Shown piece after piece: positions 15,179 to 21,952 of a stretch of DNA of 24,164 nt. Under the pieces are notes generated by a model. The model saw only the letters and a list, made by a program, of their open reading frames with translations. It searched no databases and was not told the DNA's origin. The stretch is from JBJMLO01 sp045805265 (GTDB taxonomy: Bacteria; Actinomycetota; UBA4738; JACQTL01). The stretch covers positions 1 through 24,164 of the forward strand of contig JBJMLO010000026.1 of assembly GCA_045805265.1 (NCBI GenBank). The letters are read 5' to 3'. Position numbers and translations under genes: made by a program. Every line of letters begins with the position of its first letter. Positions within the stretch are counted from its first letter, which is position 1.

Positions 15179-16171
15179 ATGGCTTCGCGTGACCACAACC
15201 CCCATCTCCGGCGGCTCCACCTGCCGATCGTCGACGTGCACGGGGCCGCCGACACCCACGTGGCCCACTCCGTCGGCTGCGCGCAGACGGCCCGCCCGGC
15301 GCGGCGGCCCGAGTGGCTGAAGGTGAAGGCCAGGACCGGGCCCAACTACGCCGACCTCAAGCAGATCATGCGTTCGCAGTCGCTGAACACGGTGTGCGAG
15401 GAGGCCGGCTGCCCGAACATCTACGAGTGCTGGGAGGAGCGCGAGGCGACGTTCCTGATCCTCGGCGACCGGTGCACCCGCCGGTGCGGGTTCTGCGACG
15501 TCATGACCGCGAAGCCGTTCGCGGTGGACGAGGGAGAACCCGCCCGCGTGGCCGACGCCGTGCTGGCGATGGGGCTGCGCTACGTGGTCCTGACCGGGGT
15601 AGCCCGGGACGACCTTCCCGACGGCGGCGCGCGAATCTGGGCGGCGTGCGTCCGGGCGGTCCGAGCGGCGGTCCCCGGCTGCTCCGTGGAGGTCCTGCCC
15701 AGCGACTTCGCCGGCGGAGAGGACGACATCGCCACCGTCGTCGAGGCCGAGCCCGACGTGTTCGCCCACAACCTCGAGACCGTCCGGCGCCTGCACGGCC
15801 GGATCCGGCCGGCGTTCGGCTACGACCGCTCGCTCGACGTGCTCCGTATCGCGAGACGCGTGCGGACCGGCCAGGTCACGAAGTCGAACCTGATCCTCGG
15901 CATGGGCGAGCGCCCCGAGGAGGTCCGCGAGGCCATGGCCGACGTCCGGGCCACCGGATGCGACATCCTCACGATGGGCCAGTACCTCCAGCCGTCGAAG
16001 TTCCACCTGCCGGTGGACCGATGGGTCACCCCCGAGGAGTTCGCGGACCACGCCCGCCACGGCATGGAGGAGCTGGGCTTCGCCCACGTCGAGTCCGGGC
16101 CGCTCGTGCGCTCGTCCTACCACGCGGGCAAGCAGCTGGCCCGGGCAGTCATGGCCGGCGTCCGAGCCTGA
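15179..16171 (+). CDS. lipA: Lipoyl synthase
   Basis: Radical-SAM enzyme that inserts two sulfurs into octanoyl groups on E2 and GcvH, finishing the lipoyl cofactor begun by LipB. The 330 residues carry both iron-sulfur sites: the auxiliary cluster CEEAGCPNIYEC (Cys73, 78, 84) and the radical-SAM CTRRCGFC (Cys99, 103, 106), plus the C-terminal RSSYHA whose Ser ligates the auxiliary cluster. Other family blocks are RPEWLKVKA, TGVARDDLPDGGA, HNLETVRRL and GQYLQPSKFHLPV. The N-terminal stretch before RPEWLKVKA (about 42 residues) is longer than usual; the start at 15179 is supported by the TAGACT box 8 nt upstream and lack of any ribosome binding site. It sits beside the branched-chain E1 genes rather than beside lipB. 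Confidence 0.95.
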   Translation: MASRDHNPHLRRLHLPIVDVHGAADTHVAHSVGCAQTARPARRPEWLKVKARTGPNYADLKQIMRSQSLNTVCEEAGCPNIYECWEEREATFLILGDRCTRRCGFCDVMTAKPFAVDEGEPARVADAVLAMGLRYVVLTGVARDDLPDGGARIWAACVRAVRAAVPGCSVEVLPSDFAGGEDDIATVVEAEPDVFAHNLETVRRLHGRIRPAFGYDRSLDVLRIARRVRTGQVTKSNLILGMGERPEEVREAMADVRATGCDILTMGQYLQPSKFHLPVDRWVTPEEFADHARHGMEELGFAHVESGPLVRSSYHAGKQLARAVMAGVRA

Positions 16172-16194
16172 TCACCGGGCGGGACCCGGGACGC

Positions 16195-16608
16195 TCAGCC
16201 CGGCAGCGCGTCGAGGAAGGGATCGACGGCCGCGTCGTTCTCTGCCATCCCCCATACCTCGGTGATCTTGCCATCCTTGACGTGGAATACCTGCGTGTAC
16301 TTCCACTCGGCGCTCGACCCGTCGGGCCCCGTGGCCTTGGCCGACCCGATGGCCACGACGTGGTCGTCGTTGCCCAAGATGTCGTGGACGTCGATTGCGG
16401 GCGACTGCCCCAATGCCTGCGCCTGGCGGGCGAAGAAATCGAGGACGTTCGCCTTGCCCTCGTAGGTGCCCGCCCACTTGCTGTTGCCTCCTACGTGCCA
16501 GACGATGTCGTCTGACATGTGCTGGTCCATCCACCCCATGTCCGCGCGATCGAACGACTCGAATCCCTCCCGCGCCAGCGTGACGTTCGGATGTTCGTGC
16601 CCGGTCAT
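16195..16608 (-). CDS. NTF2/SnoaL-like domain protein
   Basis: A 137-residue single-domain protein of the cone-shaped NTF2-like superfamily, close to the SnoaL group. Visible pattern: an N-terminal helix (VTLAREGFESFDRADMGWM), DDIVWHVGGNSKWAGTYEGKANVLDFF, then the curved sheet with VVAIGSAKATG, EWKYTQVFHVKDGKITEVW and ending near DAAVDPFLDALPG. Such proteins act as small-ligand isomerases, cyclases or simple binders; nothing here fixes the ligand. The ATG at 16608 has GAGGAGG 5 nt upstream and is preferred to an in-frame start at 16647. Convergent with lipA (23 nt between stops), same strand as the TlpA-like gene upstream. Confidence 0.82.
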   Translation of the reverse strand: MTGHEHPNVTLAREGFESFDRADMGWMDQHMSDDIVWHVGGNSKWAGTYEGKANVLDFFARQAQALGQSPAIDVHDILGNDDHVVAIGSAKATGPDGSSAEWKYTQVFHVKDGKITEVWGMAENDAAVDPFLDALPG

Positions 16609-16683
16609 GCCTGCCTCCTCCCTGCGGGGACGTGTGCCTCGAAGCACGAAGCGTACGCCCGGGCCATCGATCGTCGCACCCGG

Positions 16684-17250
16684 TCAGCCCGTTCCCGATG
16701 CCGGCGATCCCGCGCTCCAGCCCAGTACCCGCCCGAGCAGGCCGTCCAGCACCGGGGTCCGCAGCCGGCCCAGCACGCGGAACCGGAGGTTCCCGCGCCC
16801 GTCCACGATGACCGTCGACGGGATCCCCCGGATCCCGAACGCCATCGCCATCCGCGCCCCGGGATCGCCGATCACCGGATAGGTCAGGTGCGCCGCGCGG
16901 AGGAACGACAGCGCCGCCGGGACGCTCTTCGGCCACTGCTGCCCCGTGTAGTGCACTCCCACCACGACCACGCCCCGGCCCGCGTACCGTCGCGCCGCCG
17001 CCTCCAGCACCGGCGCCTCCACCCGGCACGGCGGGCAGTACGGGTTCCAGAAGTTGACGACCACGACCCGCCCCTGGGCTGGAGGTAGCCGCCCGGCGAT
17101 CGCCGGGCCGGCGAGTTCCGGTGCCCGCCCGGCGGCGACGGCGACGCCGCGCGGCAGGTCGCCGTTCTCGGGCCCGCACGAAGCCAGCGCGACGACGGCC
17201 ACGAGCGCGACCAGCATCCGGCCCGCCCGGGGTGATCGACCGAGGCACAC
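16684..17250 (-). CDS. TlpA/ResA-like thioredoxin-fold lipoprotein
   Basis: Membrane-anchored extracytoplasmic thioredoxin of 188 residues. The GTG at 17250 gives a classic lipoprotein signal (Arg-rich start, hydrophobic core, lipobox LASC with Cys25). The redox site is NFWNPYCPPC (Cys72, Cys75), with the cis-Pro in GIRGIPSTVIVDGRG, both typical of the AhpC/TSA-redoxin TlpA group that reduces cytochrome c apoproteins or other exported disulfides. A longer in-frame reading would run into rnpB and is rejected. TAGCGT stands 7 nt before the GTG, indicating a leaderless mRNA. No cytochrome biogenesis genes are nearby, so the client is unknown. Confidence 0.85.
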   Translation of the reverse strand: MCLGRSPRAGRMLVALVAVVALASCGPENGDLPRGVAVAAGRAPELAGPAIAGRLPPAQGRVVVVNFWNPYCPPCRVEAPVLEAAARRYAGRGVVVVGVHYTGQQWPKSVPAALSFLRAAHLTYPVIGDPGARMAMAFGIRGIPSTVIVDGRGNLRFRVLGRLRTPVLDGLLGRVLGWSAGSPASGTG

Positions 17251-17257
17251 GCGCAGG

Positions 17258-17263
17258 ACGCTA
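17258..17263 (-). promoter_or_regulatory. -10 box TAGCGT for the leaderless TlpA-like gene
   Basis: Minus-strand TAGCGT is followed by 7 nt and the GTG at 17250. It lies about 30 nt downstream of the rnpB 3' end, so this gene has its own start rather than depending on rnpB read-through. Confidence 0.5.
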
Positions 17264-17295
17264 CAACCCCCGCGTTCGCTCGCGAGGGGAGGAAC

Positions 17296-17698
17296 GGAGG
17301 AGCCGGCCTGTAAGCCGGATTCTGTGCGCCCCGCGTCTCCGCGGGGCCGGCGGCCATCTATCTGAGCCGCCGCGACGTCAAGCTTGACCGCCGCGGCCGC
17401 CCCGGGGACCCGAAGGTCCCTCGTGCGACCTACCCGGGAGCTCCCGCGGGCCGCGGTCGAACGCTCCCTGCTTGGCCTTGCTCCGGGTGGGGTTTGCCGA
17501 GCCGGACCGGTCACCCGGTCCGCTGGTGAGCTCTTACCTCACCGTTGCACCCTTACCCCGCGTCGCCGCGGGGCGGTCTGTTCTCTGTGGCACTTTCCGC
17601 GGGTCGCCCCGCCTGGGAGTTGCCCAGCACCCTGCCCTGCGGAGTCCGGACTTTCCTCGACCCCTCTCGGGACCGCGGCCGCCCGGCCGGCTCCTCCG
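17296..17698 (-). ncRNA. rnpB: RNase P RNA (bacterial type A)
   Basis: Catalytic RNA of RNase P, which trims tRNA 5' leaders. The ends are fixed by a perfect 13-bp P1 helix between GGAGGAGCCGGCC (17697-17685) and GGCCGGCTCCTCC (17308-17296). Conserved blocks on the minus strand: GAGGAAAGTCCGGACTCC (CR-I, about 17641-17659), AGTGCCACAGAGAACAGACC, GGTAAGGGTGCAACGGTGAG, AGATAGATGGCCGCC, and the 3' CR-V block ACAGAATCCGGCTTAC. Total about 403 nt. It follows the RNase H-like gene by 32 nt and precedes the TlpA-like gene. The rest of 17251-17730 holds only its promoter and short spacers. Confidence 0.97.
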
Positions 17699-17704
17699 TT
17701 CACG

Positions 17705-17710
17705 AAGGTA
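17705..17710 (-). promoter_or_regulatory. Probable -10 box TACCTT of rnpB
   Basis: Minus-strand TACCTT ends 6 nt before the predicted 5' end of the P1 helix (17698), the expected distance for a transcription start. It lies within the 3' flank of the RNase H-like gene, so rnpB need not be processed from the upstream transcript. Confidence 0.55.
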
Positions 17711-17730
17711 CAACGCCCCGGGCCCGCCGA

Positions 17731-18183
17731 CTACTCCCACAGGGACGGGTCGGGCCCGGCCGGCTCGGGGACGTCGTGCGACATCAGCCAGGCGTCCACA
17801 CCCTCGTTCGCCGCCCGGTCCGCTGCCTTGTTGAGCTCCCGGGGCACGTGGACCAGCCGGACCCGCTGGAACCGCCTCATCTGCTCCTTGGCCTCCGCGT
17901 GGAGGCGCTGCAGCGTGGGGTTCTTGACGCGAAAGTTCCCCCGGAGCTGCTGGATCATCAGCGAGCTGTCGGCCCGGAGCACGACCTCCGTGGCTCCCGC
18001 CTCCGCGGCCGCCCGAAGGCCTTCGATGGCGGCCCGGTACTCCGCGACGTTGTTCGTCGCGATGCCGATCCCCTCGGCCACGCGCGCCACCACCTCGCCC
18101 TCATCGGTCATGACCACCGCGCCGATCCCGGCCGGTCCGGGGTTCCCGCGGGCGGCGCCGTCGGTGGCGACGGTCACCCGCAC
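17731..18183 (-). CDS. RNase H type I-like protein
   Basis: A 150-residue RNase H-fold protein predicted to cut the RNA strand of RNA-DNA hybrids. The acidic catalytic set is in place: Asp8 in ATDGAARGNPGPAGIG, Glu48 in NVAEYRA, Asp72 in ADSSLMIQQL and Asp122 in NKAADRAANEG. It is the short 'reverse transcriptase-like' form found in actinobacteria and archaea rather than the longer E. coli RnhA. The GTG at 18183 starts 16 nt after the zinc-ribbon gene ends, so they form an operon. In Mycobacterium tuberculosis the equivalent neighbours are Rv2228c (there fused to a phosphatase) and Rv2229c; here the phosphatase part is absent. Confidence 0.88.
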   Translation of the reverse strand: MRVTVATDGAARGNPGPAGIGAVVMTDEGEVVARVAEGIGIATNNVAEYRAAIEGLRAAAEAGATEVVLRADSSLMIQQLRGNFRVKNPTLQRLHAEAKEQMRRFQRVRLVHVPRELNKAADRAANEGVDAWLMSHDVPEPAGPDPSLWE

Positions 18184-18199
18184 CGCGAGCGCTCCAGGA

Positions 18200-18934
18200 T
18201 CATGCCGGGGGCGACCGAGGTGCCGGAACCGGGAGGACCAGGATCCGGTCGCAGTACTCGCACCGCTTGACGTCGGCGGTCTTCAGGCGGGCCATCTCCG
18301 CGGAGGACAGCTTCTGGTGGCACCCCTGGCACACCCCGTCGATCAGGGCCGCCGCGCCGACGCCGCGCTTCGCCCGCCGGAGGTCCTCGTACAGCCGGAG
18401 CAGCTCCTCGTCGAAGTCCGGGAGCATCGCCTCGCGCTCGGCCGCGCGTTCCTGGAGCGCCGATTCGATCTCGGCCAGCTCGGCGCCCTCGGCGCCGCGG
18501 ATCTCCCCCAGCCGGTCCCGGGACTCCTGGAGCTGCTTCTCGCCGCCGGCGATCTTGGTCTCGAGGTCCTCGCGTTCGACCATCCGCTCCAGCAGGTCGT
18601 CGTCGATGCGCCGGCGGCGCTCCCGGAGGCTCGACACCTCGTGGCGGATCGACTCGAGCTCCTTGGGATTGGCCACGGAGCCGTCGTACATCCGCTTCTC
18701 CTCGGCGTCCGCCTTGCGCCCCAGCATCTCGGCGTCGTTCTCGAGCCGCGCGACCTCCCGCTCGACCCCGCCGAGGGCCAACCGGAGCTCCCCGATCGCC
18801 CGCTCGATCTCGTTGGCCCGGGCACGGGCGGCGACCACCTCCTCGCCGGACTCCAGCACCTCGCGGCGGGCGCGCAGCCGGTCGATCGACAGGTCCAGCT
18901 CCTGCAGCGCGAGGAGGCGATCGTCTCCCCTCAT
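18200..18934 (-). CDS. Coiled-coil C4 zinc-ribbon protein (DUF164/CT398-like)
   Basis: A 244-residue protein with a long antiparallel coiled coil (about 5-190, rich in Glu, Arg, Leu and heptad spacing) and a C-terminal zinc ribbon built from CQGC (202-205) and CEYC (225-228). This is the DUF164/C4-type zinc-ribbon family; the chlamydial member CT398/CdsZ binds sigma-54 and secretion parts, whereas the actinobacterial members have no settled function. The YDGSVANPKELESIRHEV stretch is a family hallmark. The ATG at 18934 overlaps the stop of a 14-codon upstream frame (ATGA). It leads the pair with the RNase H-like gene. The Nif3-like gene found upstream in mycobacteria is not here. Confidence 0.88.
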   Translation of the reverse strand: MRGDDRLLALQELDLSIDRLRARREVLESGEEVVAARARANEIERAIGELRLALGGVEREVARLENDAEMLGRKADAEEKRMYDGSVANPKELESIRHEVSSLRERRRRIDDDLLERMVEREDLETKIAGGEKQLQESRDRLGEIRGAEGAELAEIESALQERAAEREAMLPDFDEELLRLYEDLRRAKRGVGAAALIDGVCQGCHQKLSSAEMARLKTADVKRCEYCDRILVLPVPAPRSPPA

Positions 18935-18975
18935 CGGCCGCGTCCCGAGGTCCGTCGTCGTGCCCTGTCGCCCAT
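18931..18975 (-). other. Possible 14-codon leaderless upstream ORF
   Basis: An ATG at 18975 stands 9 nt after a TACCCT -10 box and reads MGDRARRRTSGRGR before stopping in TGA that overlaps the zinc-ribbon ATG. Since that ATG lacks a good ribosome binding site, coupling through this mini-frame would explain its translation. The peptide could be incidental. Confidence 0.3.
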
Positions 18976-18984
18976 GTCGGGCAC

Positions 18985-18990
18985 AGGGTA
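18985..18990 (-). promoter_or_regulatory. Possible -10 box TACCCT of the zinc-ribbon/RNase H operon
   Basis: Minus-strand TACCCT lies 50 nt before the zinc-ribbon ATG. The rest of the 18935-19290 gap contains no other gene I can support, only this box, a plus-strand mini-frame (19247) and unassigned GC-rich sequence. Confidence 0.35.
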
Positions 18991-19246
18991 CCGGGTGACG
19001 ATGGATGGGCCGGGCGGGGGTGGTGGGGAGGGCTCGACCCTCGAAGGCCCGAGCCCTCCCGACCGGGGGGGTGTCTTGCATATCGGCGCGCCGGGCCCCG
19101 AAGTTGAGGGGTTCCGGCGGCGAATTCCCGTGATCGAGGGCGCGGCTTCGGCACCCGACCACACACCGTGGAGGCGTCACCCGTCTCGCGACGGGCACGG
19201 CAGGACACTTGCGACGGGCGTAAGGACCCCGGAGGTGGGTACCTGC

Positions 19247-19309
19247 ATGGTGTGTGGCGCGCGGAACGCGAGGGATTTCGCACCGGCAGCATGCTCAGCT
19301 GCCAGGTGA
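19247..19309 (+). other. Possible 20-codon upstream ORF overlapping a STAS gene
   Basis: An ATG at 19247 follows a strong GGAGGT at 10 nt and reads 20 codons before stopping at 19309, 19 nt inside the STAS gene, whose own ATG (19291) has no good ribosome binding site. The peptide has two Cys and many Ala. It may couple translation, or the real STAS start may differ. Confidence 0.3.
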
Positions 19310-19614
19310 CCGACCAGGGGCCCGACTACGTCGTGCTGCACCTGACCGGTGAGCTGTCGTGGGACAGGCCGTCCCTCGCCCTCGAGCGGTCGCTCGAAGA
19401 GCACTATGTGAAGGACGGTGTCACCAGGATCCGGCTCGATCTCGAGGACCTCGAGGGCATCGACCTGGAAGGCGTGGCGGTGCTCGTGGAGCTGTTCCGC
19501 GAGGCCCAACTCCGAGGGAAGACCCTCACGGTGGAGCGGGCCCGGGGCTCGGTCCGCGACAAGCTGCGCACGACCGGCGTGCTCCGCATCATGGGGCCCC
19601 GCACCCTCGGCTGA
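19291..19614 (+). CDS. STAS-domain protein with Glu at the phosphosite
   Basis: A 107-residue single STAS domain, the fold of anti-anti-sigma factors such as SpoIIAA and RsbV. The pattern is VVLHLTGELSWD, then RLDLEDLEGIDLEGVAVLVELFREAQLRG, then KLRTTGVLRIMG. In SpoIIAA-type proteins the loop reads D-S-S-G with the second Ser phosphorylated; here it is D58-L-E60-G, so the acceptor is replaced by Glu and the protein should not be switchable by an ordinary anti-sigma kinase. It could be a constitutive phospho-mimic or a scaffold (inference). The start is uncertain: ATG at 19291 matches the domain edge, while the frame is open back to 19168. It converges on another STAS gene, sharing a terminator hairpin. 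Confidence 0.75.
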   Translation: MLSCQVTDQGPDYVVLHLTGELSWDRPSLALERSLEEHYVKDGVTRIRLDLEDLEGIDLEGVAVLVELFREAQLRGKTLTVERARGSVRDKLRTTGVLRIMGPRTLG

Positions 19615-19622
19615 CGCCGAGG
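19605..19622. terminator. Bidirectional hairpin between convergent STAS genes
   Basis: CCTCGGC and GCCGAGG form a perfect 7-bp stem around the 4-nt loop TGAC, which holds the stop codon of the plus-strand gene. It ends one base before the stop of the minus-strand gene. There is no strong T run on either side. Confidence 0.5.
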
Positions 19623-19623
19623 C

Positions 19624-20124
19624 TCAGCCCCGCAGCGGGGCGACGTGGCACTCGCACGACTGGTCGGTGCAGGACGGGCCGTACCGTTCCCCCGCCTCCC
19701 AGAACAGCGCGAGGTCGTCGGCCGCGTACAGGTAGGGGCAGCCGCATGCGCACTGCGCCTCGGCTACCGGATGGGAGTTCCCCGCGCGGTCGGGCCGGGC
19801 CCGCTCCAGCGGGGGTCCGCCGGTCTCCAGCACGACACCCGGCGCCCGGCCGACCCCCATGAGGTCGAAGGTCTTGCGGATCGACGGGCGCATCCCCACC
19901 AGCAGCAGCCGCCCGTGGCCGGCCAGGTCCCGGGCCGTCCGCAGCAGCGCCTGGACGCCGGTGCTGTCGATGAACCTGAGCTCGCTGAGGTCGAGCGTCA
20001 GGTCGCCGTCGGCGACCGCCTCCCTGGCCAGCAGGCGCGACAGCGCGCCCTGGTTCGACATGTCCACCTCACCCGCGACGCGGTACCCACGAGGGTGATC
20101 CGTTCTGGTGGCCGTCATGAGCAT
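19624..20124 (-). CDS. STAS anti-anti-sigma-like protein with Cys-rich tail
   Basis: A 166-residue protein with an N-terminal STAS domain (about 1-100): YRVAGEVDMSNQGAL, LTLDLSELRFIDSTGVQALL, then ARDLAGHGRLLLVGMRPSIRKTFDLMG. The phosphorylatable Ser54 in the D-S-T-G loop is intact, so it could be controlled by a Ser/Thr anti-sigma kinase. After a charged linker the tail holds six cysteines and a His: Cys125, 127, 129 (CACGC) and Cys152, 157, 159 with His160 (CECH), suggesting a metal site or redox switch. ATG at 20124 follows AGGGA; a second ATG lies two codons on. A sigma-B-like promoter lies upstream. No anti-sigma or sigma gene is in the window. Confidence 0.83.
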   Translation of the reverse strand: MLMTATRTDHPRGYRVAGEVDMSNQGALSRLLAREAVADGDLTLDLSELRFIDSTGVQALLRTARDLAGHGRLLLVGMRPSIRKTFDLMGVGRAPGVVLETGGPPLERARPDRAGNSHPVAEAQCACGCPYLYAADDLALFWEAGERYGPSCTDQSCECHVAPLRG

Positions 20125-20217
20125 GGGGAATCCCTGCCTTTCGACGCGCTCCGGAGTCCGCCGATCCTCGCCCCCTCGGAGGAATCGGACGGCGTCAGTT
20201 GTGTCCTGGGTCAACTC

Positions 20218-20242
20218 ATTCCCGACCGCTCTGCGAACAAAC
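20218..20242 (-). promoter_or_regulatory. Sigma-B-like promoter of the Cys-tailed STAS gene
   Basis: Minus-strand GTTTGT (20242-20237) and GGGAAT (20223-20218) are separated by 13 nt, close to the GTTT-N12-15-GGGTAT form of general-stress sigma-B promoters. It would give a leader of about 85 nt. It stands in the gap between the LLM gene and the STAS gene. Confidence 0.5.
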
Positions 20243-20263
20243 CGTCCGGTTCGCCCGGAAGTG

Positions 20264-21265
20264 TCAGCTTGTTGGAGCGAGCGCGGCGACCGTGGCCGCG
20301 ACGCGCTCGGCCCGCTCCTCGATGGACCCCGCCGCCGACACCGGCATCAGGACCGGCGTGGTGATCCCCGCGTCACGGTATTCGTCCAGCCGGGCCCGGC
20401 ACGCGGCGGGACCCCCCAGGAGGAACGTGCCCTCCAGCATCTCGTCGGTGAACGCCGCAGTCGCAATGTCCCGCTCCCCCGCCGACCACGCTCCGGCGAT
20501 CGTTTCGGCCTCCTCGGCGAACCCCTGGCGCGCCAGCGATGCGTTGTAGGCCGGCACGATCGCGTACCCGGTCAGCAGGCGACGGGCCATGAACCGCACG
20601 AGGTCGTCCGGCTCGCCCAGCGTCACGGGGAGCCGGACAAAGGCCTCGATCTCGCCCGGGTCCCTGCCGGCTTCCCGCGCCCCGGCCGCGACCTGCTCCA
20701 GGGCCCGGCGAACGCCGTCCGGAGTCATGAGGAAGAACAGCACGCCGTCCGCCATACGGCCGGCCAGCCGGCACATCCGCGGGCCGAGCGCCCCGACGTG
20801 GATGGGCACGGGCCGGTCTACGGCCACCTGCAGCCGGAACCCGCGGGAGCAGGTCGTCCGCCCCTCGTGCTCGATCTTTCGGCCGGCCAGCATGTCGCGG
20901 AGCAGCCCCACGTACTCCTCCACCCGAGGGACGGGGTCGTCGAACGGCACGCCCATCCACCCACCGACAATGGCCGGCGAGGATGCCCCGATACCCAGGA
21001 CGAACCGGCCGCCTGAGAGGTTCTGGATGCCGGCGGCGCTCATTGCGATCAGCGCCGCGGGCCGGGTGAAGACCGGCACGAGTCCGGTGCCGAGCCGCAC
21101 GGTCGACGTCCGCACCGCCACAGCCGCGAGTGGGGAGAACGCATCGACGGCACCCACCTCTGCGGTCCACACGTCGGTGTAGCCGAGCGCCTCGGCCCGC
21201 ACGCACAGGTCGACCGCGGCGGGAAACCCCGCGAACTCGACCGGAGGCGTCACCCCCAGCCGCAC
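20264..21265 (-). CDS. LLM-class (probably F420-dependent) oxidoreductase
   Basis: A 333-residue bacterial-luciferase-fold (TIM barrel) enzyme. Typical blocks: VDLCVRAEALGYTDVWTAEVG near the N-terminus, VRLGTGLVPVFTRPAALIAMSAAGIQNLSGGRFVLGIGASS in the middle, VPIHVGALGPRMCRLAGRMADGVLF, and the late LLGGPAACRARLDEYRDAGITTPVL. This matches the F420-dependent LLM subgroup common in actinobacteria; an FMN-dependent monooxygenase remains possible. The substrate is unknown. The GTG at 21265 overlaps the TAG stop of the AlkB-like gene by one base and has GAGGAGGG upstream, so the two are co-translated. Confidence 0.88.
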   Translation of the reverse strand: MRLGVTPPVEFAGFPAAVDLCVRAEALGYTDVWTAEVGAVDAFSPLAAVAVRTSTVRLGTGLVPVFTRPAALIAMSAAGIQNLSGGRFVLGIGASSPAIVGGWMGVPFDDPVPRVEEYVGLLRDMLAGRKIEHEGRTTCSRGFRLQVAVDRPVPIHVGALGPRMCRLAGRMADGVLFFLMTPDGVRRALEQVAAGAREAGRDPGEIEAFVRLPVTLGEPDDLVRFMARRLLTGYAIVPAYNASLARQGFAEEAETIAGAWSAGERDIATAAFTDEMLEGTFLLGGPAACRARLDEYRDAGITTPVLMPVSAAGSIEERAERVAATVAALAPTS

Positions 21266-21945
21266 TATCCGCCCTCCTCAGGCATCGCCGACCCGGCGGT
21301 CGAGCCGGAGCGATCCGGGAGCTCCAGGTCGTGGCGGTACGCAAGGCTGATGCGGGGTCCGGCGCGGGCGACCTTGGGCACGCTGTGCTCCCAGGCTCGC
21401 TGGGTCCTCCCGCCGGTCACCAGGAGGTCACCGTTGCCGAACACGAACGCGTGCGCATGCCCACCGCCCTTCGGGCGAAGCAGGAACTTCCTCGGCGCCC
21501 CGAGGGAGATCAGGGCCACGATGGGGTCGGCGATCTCCTTGCGGATCCGGTCGCCGTGCCAGGCCACGCTGTCCCGGCCGTCCCGATAGAGGTTGAAGCC
21601 GACCGAGTCGAAGACGCGCCCGTACCGCTCGGTGAGTGCCCGCCGGATCTCCTCCAGGACGGGGGGTTCGAGCGGCTCGCCCGACCGAAGGTTCCACCCG
21701 GAAGTCAGCCGCGGCTCGACGACCTCCTGATCGTAGATCCGGCGGGATCGCTGTCCCCAGTCCCGCCCGGAGAGCACCTCCTCGAACAGCCGGTCGGCCC
21801 CCGAGACCCATTCCGGCAGGTGATCGACCCACGACTCGCCGTCCAGCAGAACGCGCTCGACGCCGGCGAACGAGCGGTCGATCTCGACCATCTCACCGAC
21901 CCCGAGAAGGGAAGGCTGCCAGGGAAGGTCCGGGCAAACATGCAC
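21265..21945 (-). CDS. AlkB-like 2OG-Fe(II) dioxygenase
   Basis: A 226-residue oxygenase of the AlkB family, which removes alkyl lesions from nucleic-acid bases using 2-oxoglutarate and iron. The iron triad is His130 and Asp132 (AWHGD) with His187 (EHSVPKV), and the 2-oxoglutarate Arg pair follows as R198 and R204 in RISLAYR; FNLYRDGRDSVAWHGD is the family's substrate and metal core. The region before it (TSGWNLRSGEPLE) is in the position of the nucleotide-recognition lid. GTG at 21945 is preceded by TAGATT at 7 nt, so a leaderless mRNA is likely; a second in-frame start at residue 19 is possible. The downstream LLM gene overlaps by one base. Confidence 0.9.
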   Translation of the reverse strand: MHVCPDLPWQPSLLGVGEMVEIDRSFAGVERVLLDGESWVDHLPEWVSGADRLFEEVLSGRDWGQRSRRIYDQEVVEPRLTSGWNLRSGEPLEPPVLEEIRRALTERYGRVFDSVGFNLYRDGRDSVAWHGDRIRKEIADPIVALISLGAPRKFLLRPKGGGHAHAFVFGNGDLLVTGGRTQRAWEHSVPKVARAGPRISLAYRHDLELPDRSGSTAGSAMPEEGG

Positions 21946-21952
21946 CGCAACG

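Noticed and set aside
17251..17514. N-terminal extension of the TlpA-like frame
   Set aside because: It runs into rnpB and would place the lipoprotein signal in mid-protein; the GTG at 17250 gives a proper signal peptide and has a -10 box at 7 nt.
17384..19309. Plus-strand open frame of about 640 codons across rnpB, RNase H and zinc-ribbon genes
   Set aside because: It covers a certain RNA gene and two recognised minus-strand genes and shows no domain; a shadow frame. Only its last 20 codons, with their own ribosome site, are kept as a possible mini-ORF.
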